Part shown: positions 25,775 through 35,313 of the stretch, one piece after another
Numbering within the stretch: the stretch's first letter is position 1
Layout: each line of letters opens with the position of its first letter
DNA from: Bacteroidota bacterium
Lineage (GTDB): Bacteria; Bacteroidota; Bacteroidia; Chitinophagales; Chitinophagaceae
Direction: 5' to 3'
Assembly (NCBI GenBank): GCA_030706735.1
Contig: JAUZNZ010000005.1
Span: 62,001 to 126,000 of the forward strand
DNA length: 64,000 bases
Program-made: the position numbers and the translations under genes
Notes under the pieces: generated by a model
The model's input: only the letters and a program-made list of their open reading frames with translations
Databases searched by the model: none
Told to the model about the DNA's origin: nothing

Positions 25775-28436
25775 GACTCTTTACCGGATTGGCAACGGCC
25801 GCTTTGATTGCCTGGAAGCTCACGGTCACCAGCGTGATCAGCAGGGTGCCTGCGCCGGCAGCGGCAAATATCCACCAGGATAAGGTTGTCCGGTATTGGT
25901 AATTTTGGATCCAGTTGTGCATCAAATAATAAGCGACCGGAGAGGCGATCAGGAAAGCAATGATTACCAATATGACGAAGTCCCTGGACAGTAACTGCCA
26001 TACGTTATATACTGTTGCGCCCAGCACTTTTCTCACGCCGACCTCCTTGATGCGATTCTCGGCCATGTACGCGGATAACGCAAAAAGCCCAAGACAGGAG
26101 ATCAGGATCGCCAGACCGCCAAAGAGTGCTGATTGAATGCCAGTGCGTCGTTCCTCTTCGAACTTTTCCGCATCGGCCTCGTCCACGAAGCGATAATTGA
26201 ACGGATACTCCGGATTGTACTTTTTAAAGATGGTTTCGACCTTGCTCATACTATTGGCGAGGGAATTTTTGGCACTTAGCCGGAACGTCACCGCGCCAAA
26301 CGAATTCTTCGGACCCTGTATGATCATTGGCTGCACGGACCAGAACGGAGAGCCGGCGACAAAGTCCTTTACCACGCCGATGACTGTCCAGTTTCCCTGG
26401 GGATTCGTTATGATCTGGCCGACAGGGTTCTTGAAGCCCATCGCCTTCACGGCCGACTCTGTCAGCAATACGGCGGTGGAGTCCGTCAGATGGGTGTTGG
26501 TGTTGATGGTGCGGCCTGCGATCAATCGCACACCGACCGTTTCGAGAAAATCATTGTCAGCGCGCTGCTCATTGAAATAGACCTTTTTATTGGGATCTGC
26601 GCCCTGCCACTTATAATTGTCGGCTCCGTTCCAGACGTACGTGATGGGCGAATTCGATCGGGTAACCGCGGTGACCGCGCCGCTGCTCAGCAAGTCATGC
26701 CTGATCAGTGCATAGTTCTTGTTTGTATTTCCGTTGATATAAGCGAAAGCCAGGTGGTCGCGATCATAGCCCGGGTCGCGTTTGCTGCCATAATTGATCT
26801 GCCGGTAAATGAAGGCCGTACAAATGATGAACGTAATGGCAAAACAAAATTGAAAGACCACCAGTATCTTTCTTAGGCTGACCAGGCCATAAACCGTTTT
26901 AAAAGAGCCCTTCAATACGCTGATGGGTTTATAGGTCGATAAATAAATGGCCGGATAGCTTCCGGCGATCAAGCCCGTGACCAGCGCAAATCCGGCGACC
27001 CCCATCCAAAACCAGGGATCGTTATAGGGGACATAGAGGTCTTTCCAGGTCAACCAGCTAAACCCCTTAATGGTGGATTGAACGATGAGCAGCGCGATCG
27101 CCCCTGCGATGGCAGCGATCAGGCTCGACTCACCCAGGAACCGGATAATGATCGAAACTCTCCCCGCACCGACCACTTTCCGGATCCCGATCTCTTTTGC
27201 TCTCTTTACGCTCTGCGCCGTGCTTAGGTTCATGTAATTGATGCAGGCGATCAGCAGGATGAATCCCGCGATGATCCCGAACAACCGCACGTTACGTATA
27301 TTGCCGCCTGCCTCTTTCCCGTTCTCAAAGTTGCCATACAGATGTAATCTGGTCAACGGGTACAAAAAGACCTCATTGGTCACCTTGCCGGCATGCGCTT
27401 TTATTATATCGCGAAAAAGAGAATCGGCCCTGTTTTCCGTAATGCCGGGTTTCAACAATACGATGGTTCCCGTATTATCATCTGTCCAGCTTGGTTTGTA
27501 CCAGCCGACCTCTTTCATGTAACTATAGGGGATGAGGTACTCAAAATTGAATGCCGTGTTATTGGGCATTTCTTTCACAATCCCGTCGACCTTGAAATAC
27601 GCATTGCTGTCTATCCGGATGACCCGGCCCAATGCATCCTGGCCGGGAAAGGCCTCCTTTGCAAATTTTTCCGTGATGACCATTGATCGCGGGGAATTCA
27701 ATGTCTGTGTAATTGCGCCCTCCTTTAAGGGGAAGCTGAACATTTTTAAGAACCCGGGATCGACCATCATTCCTTTTGCTTCAAAGTGTCTGTCACCGAC
27801 ATTCAATACGAGCGGACCCACGCCATTCAGCCGGGTAACTTCTTCGACCTGAGGATAACTTGTTTGCAGTACAGGCGTGAGGAGTGTCGGCACGGAGGGC
27901 CAGCATTCAAGTTTGCCATTGATCGTTGCGCGGTTGTAGAGGACATAGATCCGGTCCTTTTTTTCATGGAACTGATCGAAGCTTAGTTCGTTCTGAATCC
28001 ATAAGAGGATAAGAATGGCGCTGGCCATGCCAATGGACAGCCCGAAAATATTGATGAAGGAGAACCCTTTGAATCGCGCAAGGTTTCTTACAATGATCTT
28101 GAAGTAGCTATTCAGGATGGCGCCGTTAGCGGATTGAAGCGAACGCCAGGTTGGCCGCTCCGGTTGTGCCGCCATGGCTGCTTTTTCCTTCGCCTGCATT
28201 TTACGATCCAGGCGATGCATGTGCCGTTCATATAGCCGCTCCAGTTCCTTTTCATTTTGTTTTTCGACCGGTCCCGTTTCTCCCGAAGGCTTCCATATCG
28301 CCTGAAGCGTTTCCATGAAATACTGGACGTCGGGCCTTCTTTGCAATAATCTTTGCAATTCCCGCAAATCTTCCGGGGACGCCTCTCCTGCCATTTTCCT
28401 GCTGATCAATCGCCAGATGCGCTGCCTGTCAATCAT
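25761..28436 (-). CDS. MacB/FtsX-type ABC permease with an N-terminal helical domain
   Basis: 891 residues. Residues 1-~95 are cytosolic and helical (DRQRIWRLISRKMAGEASPE), resembling the N-terminal part of FecR-type anti-sigma or regulatory proteins. Then come an FtsX-like permease with MacB_PCD periplasmic domain, a first helix (FSFINIFGLSIGMASAILI), a cluster of three helices near the middle, and a last set of helices. Permeases of this type work with a separate MacA/ATPase partner; none is visible in the window. Large Bacteroidota families of such fusion permeases exist with unknown cargo. Confidence 0.85.
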   Translation of the reverse strand: MIDRQRIWRLISRKMAGEASPEDLRELQRLLQRRPDVQYFMETLQAIWKPSGETGPVEKQNEKELERLYERHMHRLDRKMQAKEKAAMAAQPERPTWRSLQSANGAILNSYFKIIVRNLARFKGFSFINIFGLSIGMASAILILLWIQNELSFDQFHEKKDRIYVLYNRATINGKLECWPSVPTLLTPVLQTSYPQVEEVTRLNGVGPLVLNVGDRHFEAKGMMVDPGFLKMFSFPLKEGAITQTLNSPRSMVITEKFAKEAFPGQDALGRVIRIDSNAYFKVDGIVKEMPNNTAFNFEYLIPYSYMKEVGWYKPSWTDDNTGTIVLLKPGITENRADSLFRDIIKAHAGKVTNEVFLYPLTRLHLYGNFENGKEAGGNIRNVRLFGIIAGFILLIACINYMNLSTAQSVKRAKEIGIRKVVGAGRVSIIIRFLGESSLIAAIAGAIALLIVQSTIKGFSWLTWKDLYVPYNDPWFWMGVAGFALVTGLIAGSYPAIYLSTYKPISVLKGSFKTVYGLVSLRKILVVFQFCFAITFIICTAFIYRQINYGSKRDPGYDRDHLAFAYINGNTNKNYALIRHDLLSSGAVTAVTRSNSPITYVWNGADNYKWQGADPNKKVYFNEQRADNDFLETVGVRLIAGRTINTNTHLTDSTAVLLTESAVKAMGFKNPVGQIITNPQGNWTVIGVVKDFVAGSPFWSVQPMIIQGPKNSFGAVTFRLSAKNSLANSMSKVETIFKKYNPEYPFNYRFVDEADAEKFEEERRTGIQSALFGGLAILISCLGLFALSAYMAENRIKEVGVRKVLGATVYNVWQLLSRDFVILVIIAFLIASPVAYYLMHNWIQNYQYRTTLSWWIFAAAGAGTLLITLVTVSFQAIKAAVANPVKSLRTE

Positions 28437-28668
28437 AGTGGATCATCTTGGATACCTGAATTCGCACAAATTCAATACCTATGTATACCATGTTGAAGGA
28501 CACGTGGTTGCAATTAATGTTGCATATGGCACTGTACGTTTATGTTACACTTACTGTGCGTTTATCTCACGGCATGGCCGCACAAGAACGTATCCGCCGT
28601 TATCGATGATCGGCGATTTCCGGGCGATCTCCGCGGCCTGCTCAAGTGATTCCGAATAGGGAATTCAC

Positions 28669-30846
28669 CTACAAGACCTTGACCTTGACAGCGAGATTGA
28701 CCAGAAATCCTTCCATCGGCGCATATATTTCTCTAAATGCGGGGTTTGTCACCGGCGGCACCACTACGGGGCCAAAACGGGTCTGGCGGGTGTCTGTCAG
28801 GTCCTCGAAATTGAGTACGATTGTTACGCGGCGGATCAGCTTTTCCACCAGCAATCCGGTCGTCCAAAAGTCCCTCGCTTTCGATCCGTCATAAAGGTAT
28901 TGGGTACCTGTATAAAAGGCCTCCAGCGCTATCCGGTAATCACCCTCCTTCTCGTTGCTCAGATCGAATACCAACTTGCTTCGCGGGGCCAGTGCGATAT
29001 GAGGCAGCGAAGCCAATCCTGTCCGTGCATCGACATAGGTAAAACCCGTGAATAAAGACCAGGCATCCTGCTTCACCCGCAGGCTCGATTCGAACCCCCG
29101 CGTCGTATACGGCTCTCCGGCGTTGGTAAAATAGGCGAACTTCGTCCCGGAACCATTTGGTTGCAGCGAATCCAGTACCAGCGGATGATCGACACGCGTA
29201 TAAAAAAAGGCCTGGTCTATGGAAATGCGCATATCTTCTCCTAACCTACCCGTATAGTTGAAGTCTGTGTTGACGCCTGCCGATCGTTCTGCCTTTACCG
29301 TGCCGCCGATTGGCAGTACGTCCTTATATGCGGTCTCTTCTGTCTGCGCATCGAAGATCGTCGCCGCCTTATATCCCAGTCCTCCGCCCAAGCGCAGGCT
29401 CCACTCCTTTGACAGCTTGTAGAGGACGGACGCCCTGGGGAGCAGAAAATTTCCATACCGGCTCTGATAATCGTTCCGGATACCCGTTTCCAGTGCCCAA
29501 CGCGCGCCCACGCTCCAATTATCCTGCACGAAAAAGCCGGTGGTAACGAAGCTATAATCGCGGAGCAGGCTGTCCGTCCGACGGCCCGCCTCAAAACGAT
29601 CCGTCAAAAAATTCATCCCTGCCACCATCTTATGATGTGCCCATGGGATCAGGTAACTGGCCTCGCTGAAAGTAGACCATTGCCGGCCCGAGAACAGGTA
29701 ATCCATGATCCCGATCTTGCGGTCAAAGAAAGAAGTGCTGTTACGTACCGTAAACATTCGCCCTCCTCCCGCATGCCGTGTATATTCCAATTGATAGTAA
29801 TACCGGCCGGTCTGATTATTTTCCGTGTACGGATGGGCTGGCGTGGGCCCGTTCTTCACCGCCAGCAGGTCGCCGCCGGTCCGGTGATCCACCGTCGCAT
29901 TCACTGCCAGGCTTACGCTTGCACTGTCGGTGGGGTACCAAAAAAGCTTCGGGTTGATCGCAAATGCCGTCAGCTTCGGCAGCACGGTAAATCCATCGTT
30001 ATGAATATCCACCGGTATCTGATGCGTGAAGGTATTGAGGAGCGTCAGTCCCCAATGGGCATTCCGGACCGTAAAAAAGCTACCTGCATCTGTCCCGCCC
30101 CTCGCGGTTTGATTCGCCAATATGTTCCAATCCGGGCGGGAGCCGGGTTTTTTAGAGATAAAATTGATGATACCGGCGATAGCGTCACCGCCGTACATAG
30201 AAGACGCGCCACCCTTGATCAATTCCACCTGGGCGAGGTCCAATGGCGGGATCTGCATCACGCTTAGCCCGGAGCTGAAGCCGCTATACATGGGGAAGCC
30301 GTCCTTGAGCAGCTGCGTGTATTTCCCATCCAGCCCCAAAATGCGTATCTGAACGTTCCCTGACGATGCCGAGGTTTGCTGGGTTTGTATCCCTGATGCT
30401 TCGCTCAGCAGCATGGCCACATTGCCGGGATGCATCGATGTTTCCTCTTCCATATCGTCCGTTCCCAGGACTTCCACCCGCGTCGGCAGGTCCTTGATCC
30501 GGCCATTGATGCGGGAAGAACTCACGATGACGTTCCCCAGCAACTCCATATCCGGCTCCAACATTACGGCTATGGTGTCTCCCGCGGGCACAGGAACCAA
30601 GATCTTTATTGAGCGGTCCGCGTAACCAGCGCAAGTCACCAGGAAGTTATAACTTCCCTGCGCCATCCCTTCCATTCGTACCAGGCCAAGGCTGTCGCTC
30701 GATCCCGCGATGTTCGAGCCCTTCGCCATAACAGACGCGCCCCAAACAGGCTGACGCGAATCCTCGCTGGTAATGCGGAGTATTACCCGGTACTGTCCGG
30801 AAACGGTAGTATATAGAAGTAACAGAAGTCCTGATAAACCCTTCAT
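28669..30846 (-). CDS. TonB-dependent outer-membrane receptor (BtuB/CirA-like)
   Basis: 725 residues from ATG 30846 (MKGLSGLLLLLYTTVSGQYR, a signal peptide). The longer frame to 31068 overlaps the ROK gene and lacks a sensible start. A carboxypeptidase-regulatory-like beta domain (residues ~20-105) is followed by a plug (MELLGNVIVSSSRI ... YGGDAIAGIINFISKK) and a beta barrel ending in a short aromatic-poor tail. It is much shorter than SusC proteins. It begins 28 bp after the ROK gene, so import across the outer membrane is linked to a sugar kinase and an MFS carrier. Confidence 0.88.
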   Translation of the reverse strand: MKGLSGLLLLLYTTVSGQYRVILRITSEDSRQPVWGASVMAKGSNIAGSSDSLGLVRMEGMAQGSYNFLVTCAGYADRSIKILVPVPAGDTIAVMLEPDMELLGNVIVSSSRINGRIKDLPTRVEVLGTDDMEEETSMHPGNVAMLLSEASGIQTQQTSASSGNVQIRILGLDGKYTQLLKDGFPMYSGFSSGLSVMQIPPLDLAQVELIKGGASSMYGGDAIAGIINFISKKPGSRPDWNILANQTARGGTDAGSFFTVRNAHWGLTLLNTFTHQIPVDIHNDGFTVLPKLTAFAINPKLFWYPTDSASVSLAVNATVDHRTGGDLLAVKNGPTPAHPYTENNQTGRYYYQLEYTRHAGGGRMFTVRNSTSFFDRKIGIMDYLFSGRQWSTFSEASYLIPWAHHKMVAGMNFLTDRFEAGRRTDSLLRDYSFVTTGFFVQDNWSVGARWALETGIRNDYQSRYGNFLLPRASVLYKLSKEWSLRLGGGLGYKAATIFDAQTEETAYKDVLPIGGTVKAERSAGVNTDFNYTGRLGEDMRISIDQAFFYTRVDHPLVLDSLQPNGSGTKFAYFTNAGEPYTTRGFESSLRVKQDAWSLFTGFTYVDARTGLASLPHIALAPRSKLVFDLSNEKEGDYRIALEAFYTGTQYLYDGSKARDFWTTGLLVEKLIRRVTIVLNFEDLTDTRQTRFGPVVVPPVTNPAFREIYAPMEGFLVNLAVKVKVL

Positions 30847-30874
30847 GGCGAGCGATATTGATCGTCGGTCACTT

Positions 30875-31729
30875 TCAGTTAACGAGGGAATCATAATATA
30901 GGCCTGCCGCACCCAGGATCCCGCTGTTCTCCAGCCCGGAAAGCTCAATCCGGAGCTTCGAAATGGATCGTGAGTAGGCAAAGGTCCGGATGCGTTCCCA
31001 CATCGCCTCCCTGAAAAATGGGTAAGCAAGGCGGACCGACCCGCCAAATATGATAAGTGTCGCATCATAGGTATACATGATCATCTTTATCGCGTTGCCC
31101 AGGTGTTTGCCCATTTCAGCATACCAGGCCAGCGCGAGAAGGTCGCCTGCATGCGCTCGCTCGAAGACCTCTTTGCCATCCATCTGATAGACGTTTTGGA
31201 AAAATTGGCCGCTGGCGTAATATTCATAGCAATGATCCAGGTAGTCGACCATGCCAAATTCGCCGGCTCCGCAATTTGCGCCGGCAAACAATTTTCGATC
31301 GATGATGATGCCTGCTCCAAGACCGGTTCCAATGCTGAGGCCGATCATGTCCCTGCTGCCCCGGCCCTTGCCGAAATAATATTCCCCCAGGGCGAAACAG
31401 TTGGCGTCATTATTGACCAGCACTGGAACCCGGTAACGATCCTCCATCCATTGTTTTAAGGGAACTTCCTTCCAGGAAGGGATATATTGGACATCATAGA
31501 CAATACCACGTTCCGGATCGACCACACTTGGCACGCCGATGCCGATGGCGGACACGTCCTTATCCATGAGCGAATCGGTGATTGCATAAATGTCGTTCAT
31601 TACGTCGTCGACGGCGCCCTGGCTGTTGATCCGTCTCGCCTGAATGGCCGAAAGCGCAGATGTTATCACATGCGCCGCGCGGATGTTGGTCGCGCCCAGA
31701 TCAATGCCGATCACTTTGCTGTCGCTCAT
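30875..31729 (-). CDS. ROK-family sugar kinase (glucokinase-like) lacking the zinc motif
   Basis: 284 residues. The N-terminal ASKHA phosphate loop is present (GIDLGATNIRAA), as are VNNDANCFALGE and SIGTGLGAGIII. The family's CxCGxxGCxE zinc site and the usual catalytic region GExGH are changed to GEFGMVDYLD, so the His is missing. It may be a kinase for glucose, mannose or another hexose, or a sugar-binding regulator. Start codon overlaps the transporter stop by 4 bp (ATGA). Confidence 0.85.
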   Translation of the reverse strand: MSDSKVIGIDLGATNIRAAHVITSALSAIQARRINSQGAVDDVMNDIYAITDSLMDKDVSAIGIGVPSVVDPERGIVYDVQYIPSWKEVPLKQWMEDRYRVPVLVNNDANCFALGEYYFGKGRGSRDMIGLSIGTGLGAGIIIDRKLFAGANCGAGEFGMVDYLDHCYEYYASGQFFQNVYQMDGKEVFERAHAGDLLALAWYAEMGKHLGNAIKMIMYTYDATLIIFGGSVRLAYPFFREAMWERIRTFAYSRSISKLRIELSGLENSGILGAAGLYYDSLVN

Positions 31730-33000
31730 GAAGGTAGATTATACTTGTCGTGTTTTTTCGGTCTGAACAGCCTGATTGTCTTGTTGGCGATGATCGGCCT
31801 GGCCCAGAACCCCACGCTGAGAATATAACCCAGGGTCAGATAAAGGAAGCACATGCCGGCGCGCAAGCCGAAATGGTCTCCCAGCCAGCCTATGACAAGC
31901 GGCGCAATGGCTCCGCCGATGATACCGGTAACCATGATCCCGGAAAAAGCACCGTGGTGGGCGGTCACCGAATTCAGCGCCAGAGAAAAGATGATGGGAA
32001 AAAGTACCGAAGCAAAAAAACCTACCATGGGAAAGGCGACCAGGGCCACCCTGACTGTTCCAAATAAGCCGGCGCTCAGACAGACCATGGCCAATGCAGT
32101 AAACAAGATCAGTACCCGCCGGCTATCCATCAATTTTACCAACACGAGTCCCAGGAGTCCCCCTGCTGTCATGAGGCCCCAAAAATAGGCGACTGTATCC
32201 GCTCCGGTCTTCTGCGGGTCAACCCCGTGATAGGTAGATAGAAACTGAGATATCCAGTTCGCGACTCCTTGCTCCGTTCCTACATAGCACAACATCGCGA
32301 TAAAGAACAAGATGACCACCCGCTGTTTGATCAGCATGATCTGTGTCGCCACCGCACCCGGCTTTTCTTCCACACTGAGCTCCACTTTTGGAAAACGCGA
32401 GATCAGGACGATCAGGATCATGACCAGGGAAATCCCGGTGAAGAGCCAATACAGGGAAATCCAGGGCAGACTGGCCGGAACATGACGGCTCAGGAGAGAC
32501 AAAAAAGCGTTGTGGCTATTCTCCCGGGCCAGTCCCTGCACAAGGCCCGAATAGACCAGGGGACTGATAAAGGAGGCGAGCCCGAAGACCAGTTGCGCCA
32601 GTATGGAATAGAATGCGTAGTGTTCCTCCCCTCCCGCGGTGCGCAACAGCGGGTTGATGACGACCTGCAGCATGGCCATACCGCACCCGATAAGGAAAAG
32701 TGAGCCGATGGCAGACAAATAATCAGGGAAAATGGCCAGGATCAATGATCCAAAGAATGCGACTACGAATGCGGCCACGACGACCGTTTTTTCTTTGTAT
32801 TTTTCTATCAAGATCCCCGAGGGGATGGAAATGACGCCGTAGGCAATGAAAAATGAAAAGGGCAGGACTGCTGCCAGGGTAAAGCTCAATGAAAATCCGT
32901 TGATCATATCCGGCATCAGCGGGCCGATCACATTTGTAAGAAATGAAATAACAAAAAAGATTAATATAATAAGACCGACGATGTACTTACTTCTTTTCAT
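31726..33000 (-). CDS. MFS sugar transporter (FucP/glucose-galactose type)
   Basis: 424 residues from ATG 33000 (MKRSKYIVGLIILIFFVISF); an in-frame start at 33030 adds ten residues. About 12 membrane helices. Motifs include SIPSGILIEKYKEK (motif A-like), GCGMAMLQVVINPLLRTAGG and GGAIAPLVIGWLGDHFG, typical of FucP-like sugar:H+ symporters in Bacteroidota. It is the first gene of the unit with the ROK kinase and TonB receptor. The opposite-strand DUF1080 operon starts 72 bp away. Confidence 0.9.
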   Translation of the reverse strand: MKRSKYIVGLIILIFFVISFLTNVIGPLMPDMINGFSLSFTLAAVLPFSFFIAYGVISIPSGILIEKYKEKTVVVAAFVVAFFGSLILAIFPDYLSAIGSLFLIGCGMAMLQVVINPLLRTAGGEEHYAFYSILAQLVFGLASFISPLVYSGLVQGLARENSHNAFLSLLSRHVPASLPWISLYWLFTGISLVMILIVLISRFPKVELSVEEKPGAVATQIMLIKQRVVILFFIAMLCYVGTEQGVANWISQFLSTYHGVDPQKTGADTVAYFWGLMTAGGLLGLVLVKLMDSRRVLILFTALAMVCLSAGLFGTVRVALVAFPMVGFFASVLFPIIFSLALNSVTAHHGAFSGIMVTGIIGGAIAPLVIGWLGDHFGLRAGMCFLYLTLGYILSVGFWARPIIANKTIRLFRPKKHDKYNLPS

Positions 33001-33071
33001 ACCGGATCGTTCCTGATGTCGTGAAGGCAAATTATCGCTTTTATTAATATATTCACTGTCAAATGCGCCAT

Positions 33072-33785
33072 ATGAATAATAAAGGGCTTTTCTCCTCCAT
33101 GCGAGTGAGTGTGCTTCCTGCGAGCGTGCTTCTTTTGTTTTGGGTTCTCGGGTTCAGCGGTCAGCCCCGTCCCGATGGCCCTGTCCAGGACGGGTGGGTG
33201 CAACTTTTTAATGGCAAGGATCTCTCCGGTTGGAAGCAGGTAGGTCCCGGTACCCACATGGTAGAGAACGGGTTGATAGCGAGCCGGGGCGGTATGGGCC
33301 TCCTGTATTGGCAAAGGCAGAAGTTCGGAAACAGCGTTATCCGGGTAACTTTCAAAATGCAGAAATTCAACAGCAATTCCGGCGTCTTCATACGCATTCC
33401 CATCGAACCCCGGGAGGAGTGGATGCCTATTCACTATGGCTACGAAGTACAGATCGACAACCATCCGGAGACCTCAGGCGAGGACGAATACCATATTACC
33501 GGTACCCTGTATTCTTTGACCAAACCGTTGGCCAAACCGGGCAAGCCCGGTCCGCAGTGGAATACCATGGAGATCACGCTGGATGGTCCGCGGACCGTCG
33601 TTTTTGTCAATGGTGAAAAGGTTACCGAGTATACCGAAGGACAGCCCGTGCCTGCGCGCAAATTCGATTTTGAACCGATCCGCGGCGTTCGTCCGAATGA
33701 AGGCTATATCGGACTTCAAAACCATTCAGACAGCGACATCGTGTACTTCAGGGAAGTAGCAGTCAAACCGCTCATCCGAAAATAA
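33072..33785 (+). CDS. DUF1080 (3-keto-disaccharide hydrolase-like) secreted protein
   Basis: About 237 residues from ATG 33072 (MNNKGLFSSMRVSVLPASVLLL), with a signal peptide ending near residue 31. The DUF1080 signature is clear: WVQLFNGKDLSGWKQVGPG, NGLIASRGG, FKMQKFNSNSGVFIRIP, HYGYEVQIDNHPE, WNTMEITLDG, VTEYTEG and GYIGLQNHSDSDIVYF. The fold is a jelly-roll lectin-like hydrolase. Members hydrolyse or bind 3-keto sugars (known from Bacteroidota and Verrucomicrobia glycoside pathways). Followed 10 bp later by a Gfo/Idh/MocA dehydrogenase. Confidence 0.88.
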   Translation: MNNKGLFSSMRVSVLPASVLLLFWVLGFSGQPRPDGPVQDGWVQLFNGKDLSGWKQVGPGTHMVENGLIASRGGMGLLYWQRQKFGNSVIRVTFKMQKFNSNSGVFIRIPIEPREEWMPIHYGYEVQIDNHPETSGEDEYHITGTLYSLTKPLAKPGKPGPQWNTMEITLDGPRTVVFVNGEKVTEYTEGQPVPARKFDFEPIRGVRPNEGYIGLQNHSDSDIVYFREVAVKPLIRK

Positions 33786-33795
33786 CGGCCTGATC

Positions 33796-35313
33796 ATGAA
33801 GAAGAAAAATCTAAAAAAAGGAAATGCCATTGGCCGCGGGAACTTTATCAAGAAAGTGACGCTGGCCGCCGCCGGGATAACGATCGTGCCGCGATTCGTA
33901 CTTGGAGGAAGAGGCTTTGTCGCGCCAAGCGATAAATTATACATCGCCGCGGTGGGTTGCGGCGGCGAGGCGGAAAATGATATCCATCACTATGCGACGG
34001 CTCCAAAGAAAAATGCCGTGCTGGCTTACCTTTGCGATGTAGACGAGCGGCCGGCTGCCGCGCGCCGGAAAGAATTCCCGCAAGCGAAATTCTATCATGA
34101 CTGGAGAGAGATGTTTGACAAAGAGAGCAAGCATTTTGACGCCGTATCGGTTGCCATACCGGACCACAATCACGCGATCGTCGGGTTGAGCGCCATGCAG
34201 CTCAACAAGCACCTGTACCTGCAAAAACCGCTGACCCACGATATTTATGAAGCCCGCATCCTGACGGAGGCGGTGAAAAAGTATAAGGTCGTCACCCAAA
34301 TGGGCGACCAGGGCTCCTCATGCGACGGCATGCGCACGATGCGCGAGTGGTTCGAGGCGGGGCTGATCGGTGACATTCAAAAAGTGTATTGCTGGACGGA
34401 TCGCCCGGTCTGGCCCCAAGGGATCTCATGGCCTGCCGCCAAGCCCCCGGTGCCGAAAGAGTTGAAATGGGATCTATGGCTGGGCACCGCCCCCTATGTG
34501 GATTATATCGATAACCTGGTACCATTTAACTGGCGTGGCTGGTGGCAATTTGGCACGGGCGCGTTGGGCGACATGGGCTGCCATATCATTGGTCCGGCAT
34601 TCAAGTTGCTGGAATTGGGATATCCCACGGAAATCTCGGGCAGCGCGAGTACGGTGTACAGCGGTATTTTCAAGGAAGGCATTTATCCCGAGAGTGGCCC
34701 GGTGTCCAGCTCCTTGAAGTTCAGGTTCACTATGAAGAATGGCAAAGACCTGGATCTTTTCTGGATGGATGGGGGCATAACTCCCGAGCGTATCAACGAA
34801 TTGGATCCGGACCTGAATTCCAACCTCGCCCTGGGCGACTTTCCGGGCGAAAATGATTTTGAGGGCTGCACCCTGTTTGTAGGCACCAAGGGAAAGGTCT
34901 CCTGCGGATGGGGCGGGAGCCATCCCAGACTTTTGCCCCTATCGTTGAATAAAGAGGTCCATATTGCCGAAAAATATCCGCGCATTGAAGGAGGCATGGA
35001 TGGACATTGGTGGCAGTGGGTCGATGCGTGTATTGCCGGGTACGGTAAGATGGAAGTGGATTCACCGTTTATCGGTTATGCGGGCCCCCTTACCGAAACC
35101 GTTCTGCTGGGCAATCTGCTGTTGCGGAGTTTCAACATCCGGGAAAAGATCAAACGCAATGACCCGGTCTATGGCAATATGGAAGGCTATAAATTCAGCG
35201 GACGATATGTTGCCCTGAAATGGGATGGAGACAACATGAAAGTGACGAATTTTGAACCTGCCAATCAATTCATCCGAAGAGAATACCGAAAGGGATGGGG
35301 GACGCTGGCATGA
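33796..35313 (+). CDS. Gfo/Idh/MocA-family dehydrogenase, Tat-type N-terminus
   Basis: 505 residues. A long Tat-like leader (GRGNFIKKVTLAAAGITIVP) carries RG where the twin arginine is normally RR, which weakens but does not exclude Tat export. Rossmann core: IAAVGCGGEAENDIHH, LCDVDERPA, AVSVAIPDHNHA, LQKPLTHDIYEA (EKP-like, here QKP). Such enzymes oxidise or reduce sugar hydroxyls at C3 with a bound NAD. Its position between DUF1080 and a NagB-like protein suggests 3-keto sugar formation or turnover. The stop overlaps the next start by 4 bp. Confidence 0.88.
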   Translation: MKKKNLKKGNAIGRGNFIKKVTLAAAGITIVPRFVLGGRGFVAPSDKLYIAAVGCGGEAENDIHHYATAPKKNAVLAYLCDVDERPAAARRKEFPQAKFYHDWREMFDKESKHFDAVSVAIPDHNHAIVGLSAMQLNKHLYLQKPLTHDIYEARILTEAVKKYKVVTQMGDQGSSCDGMRTMREWFEAGLIGDIQKVYCWTDRPVWPQGISWPAAKPPVPKELKWDLWLGTAPYVDYIDNLVPFNWRGWWQFGTGALGDMGCHIIGPAFKLLELGYPTEISGSASTVYSGIFKEGIYPESGPVSSSLKFRFTMKNGKDLDLFWMDGGITPERINELDPDLNSNLALGDFPGENDFEGCTLFVGTKGKVSCGWGGSHPRLLPLSLNKEVHIAEKYPRIEGGMDGHWWQWVDACIAGYGKMEVDSPFIGYAGPLTETVLLGNLLLRSFNIREKIKRNDPVYGNMEGYKFSGRYVALKWDGDNMKVTNFEPANQFIRREYRKGWGTLA

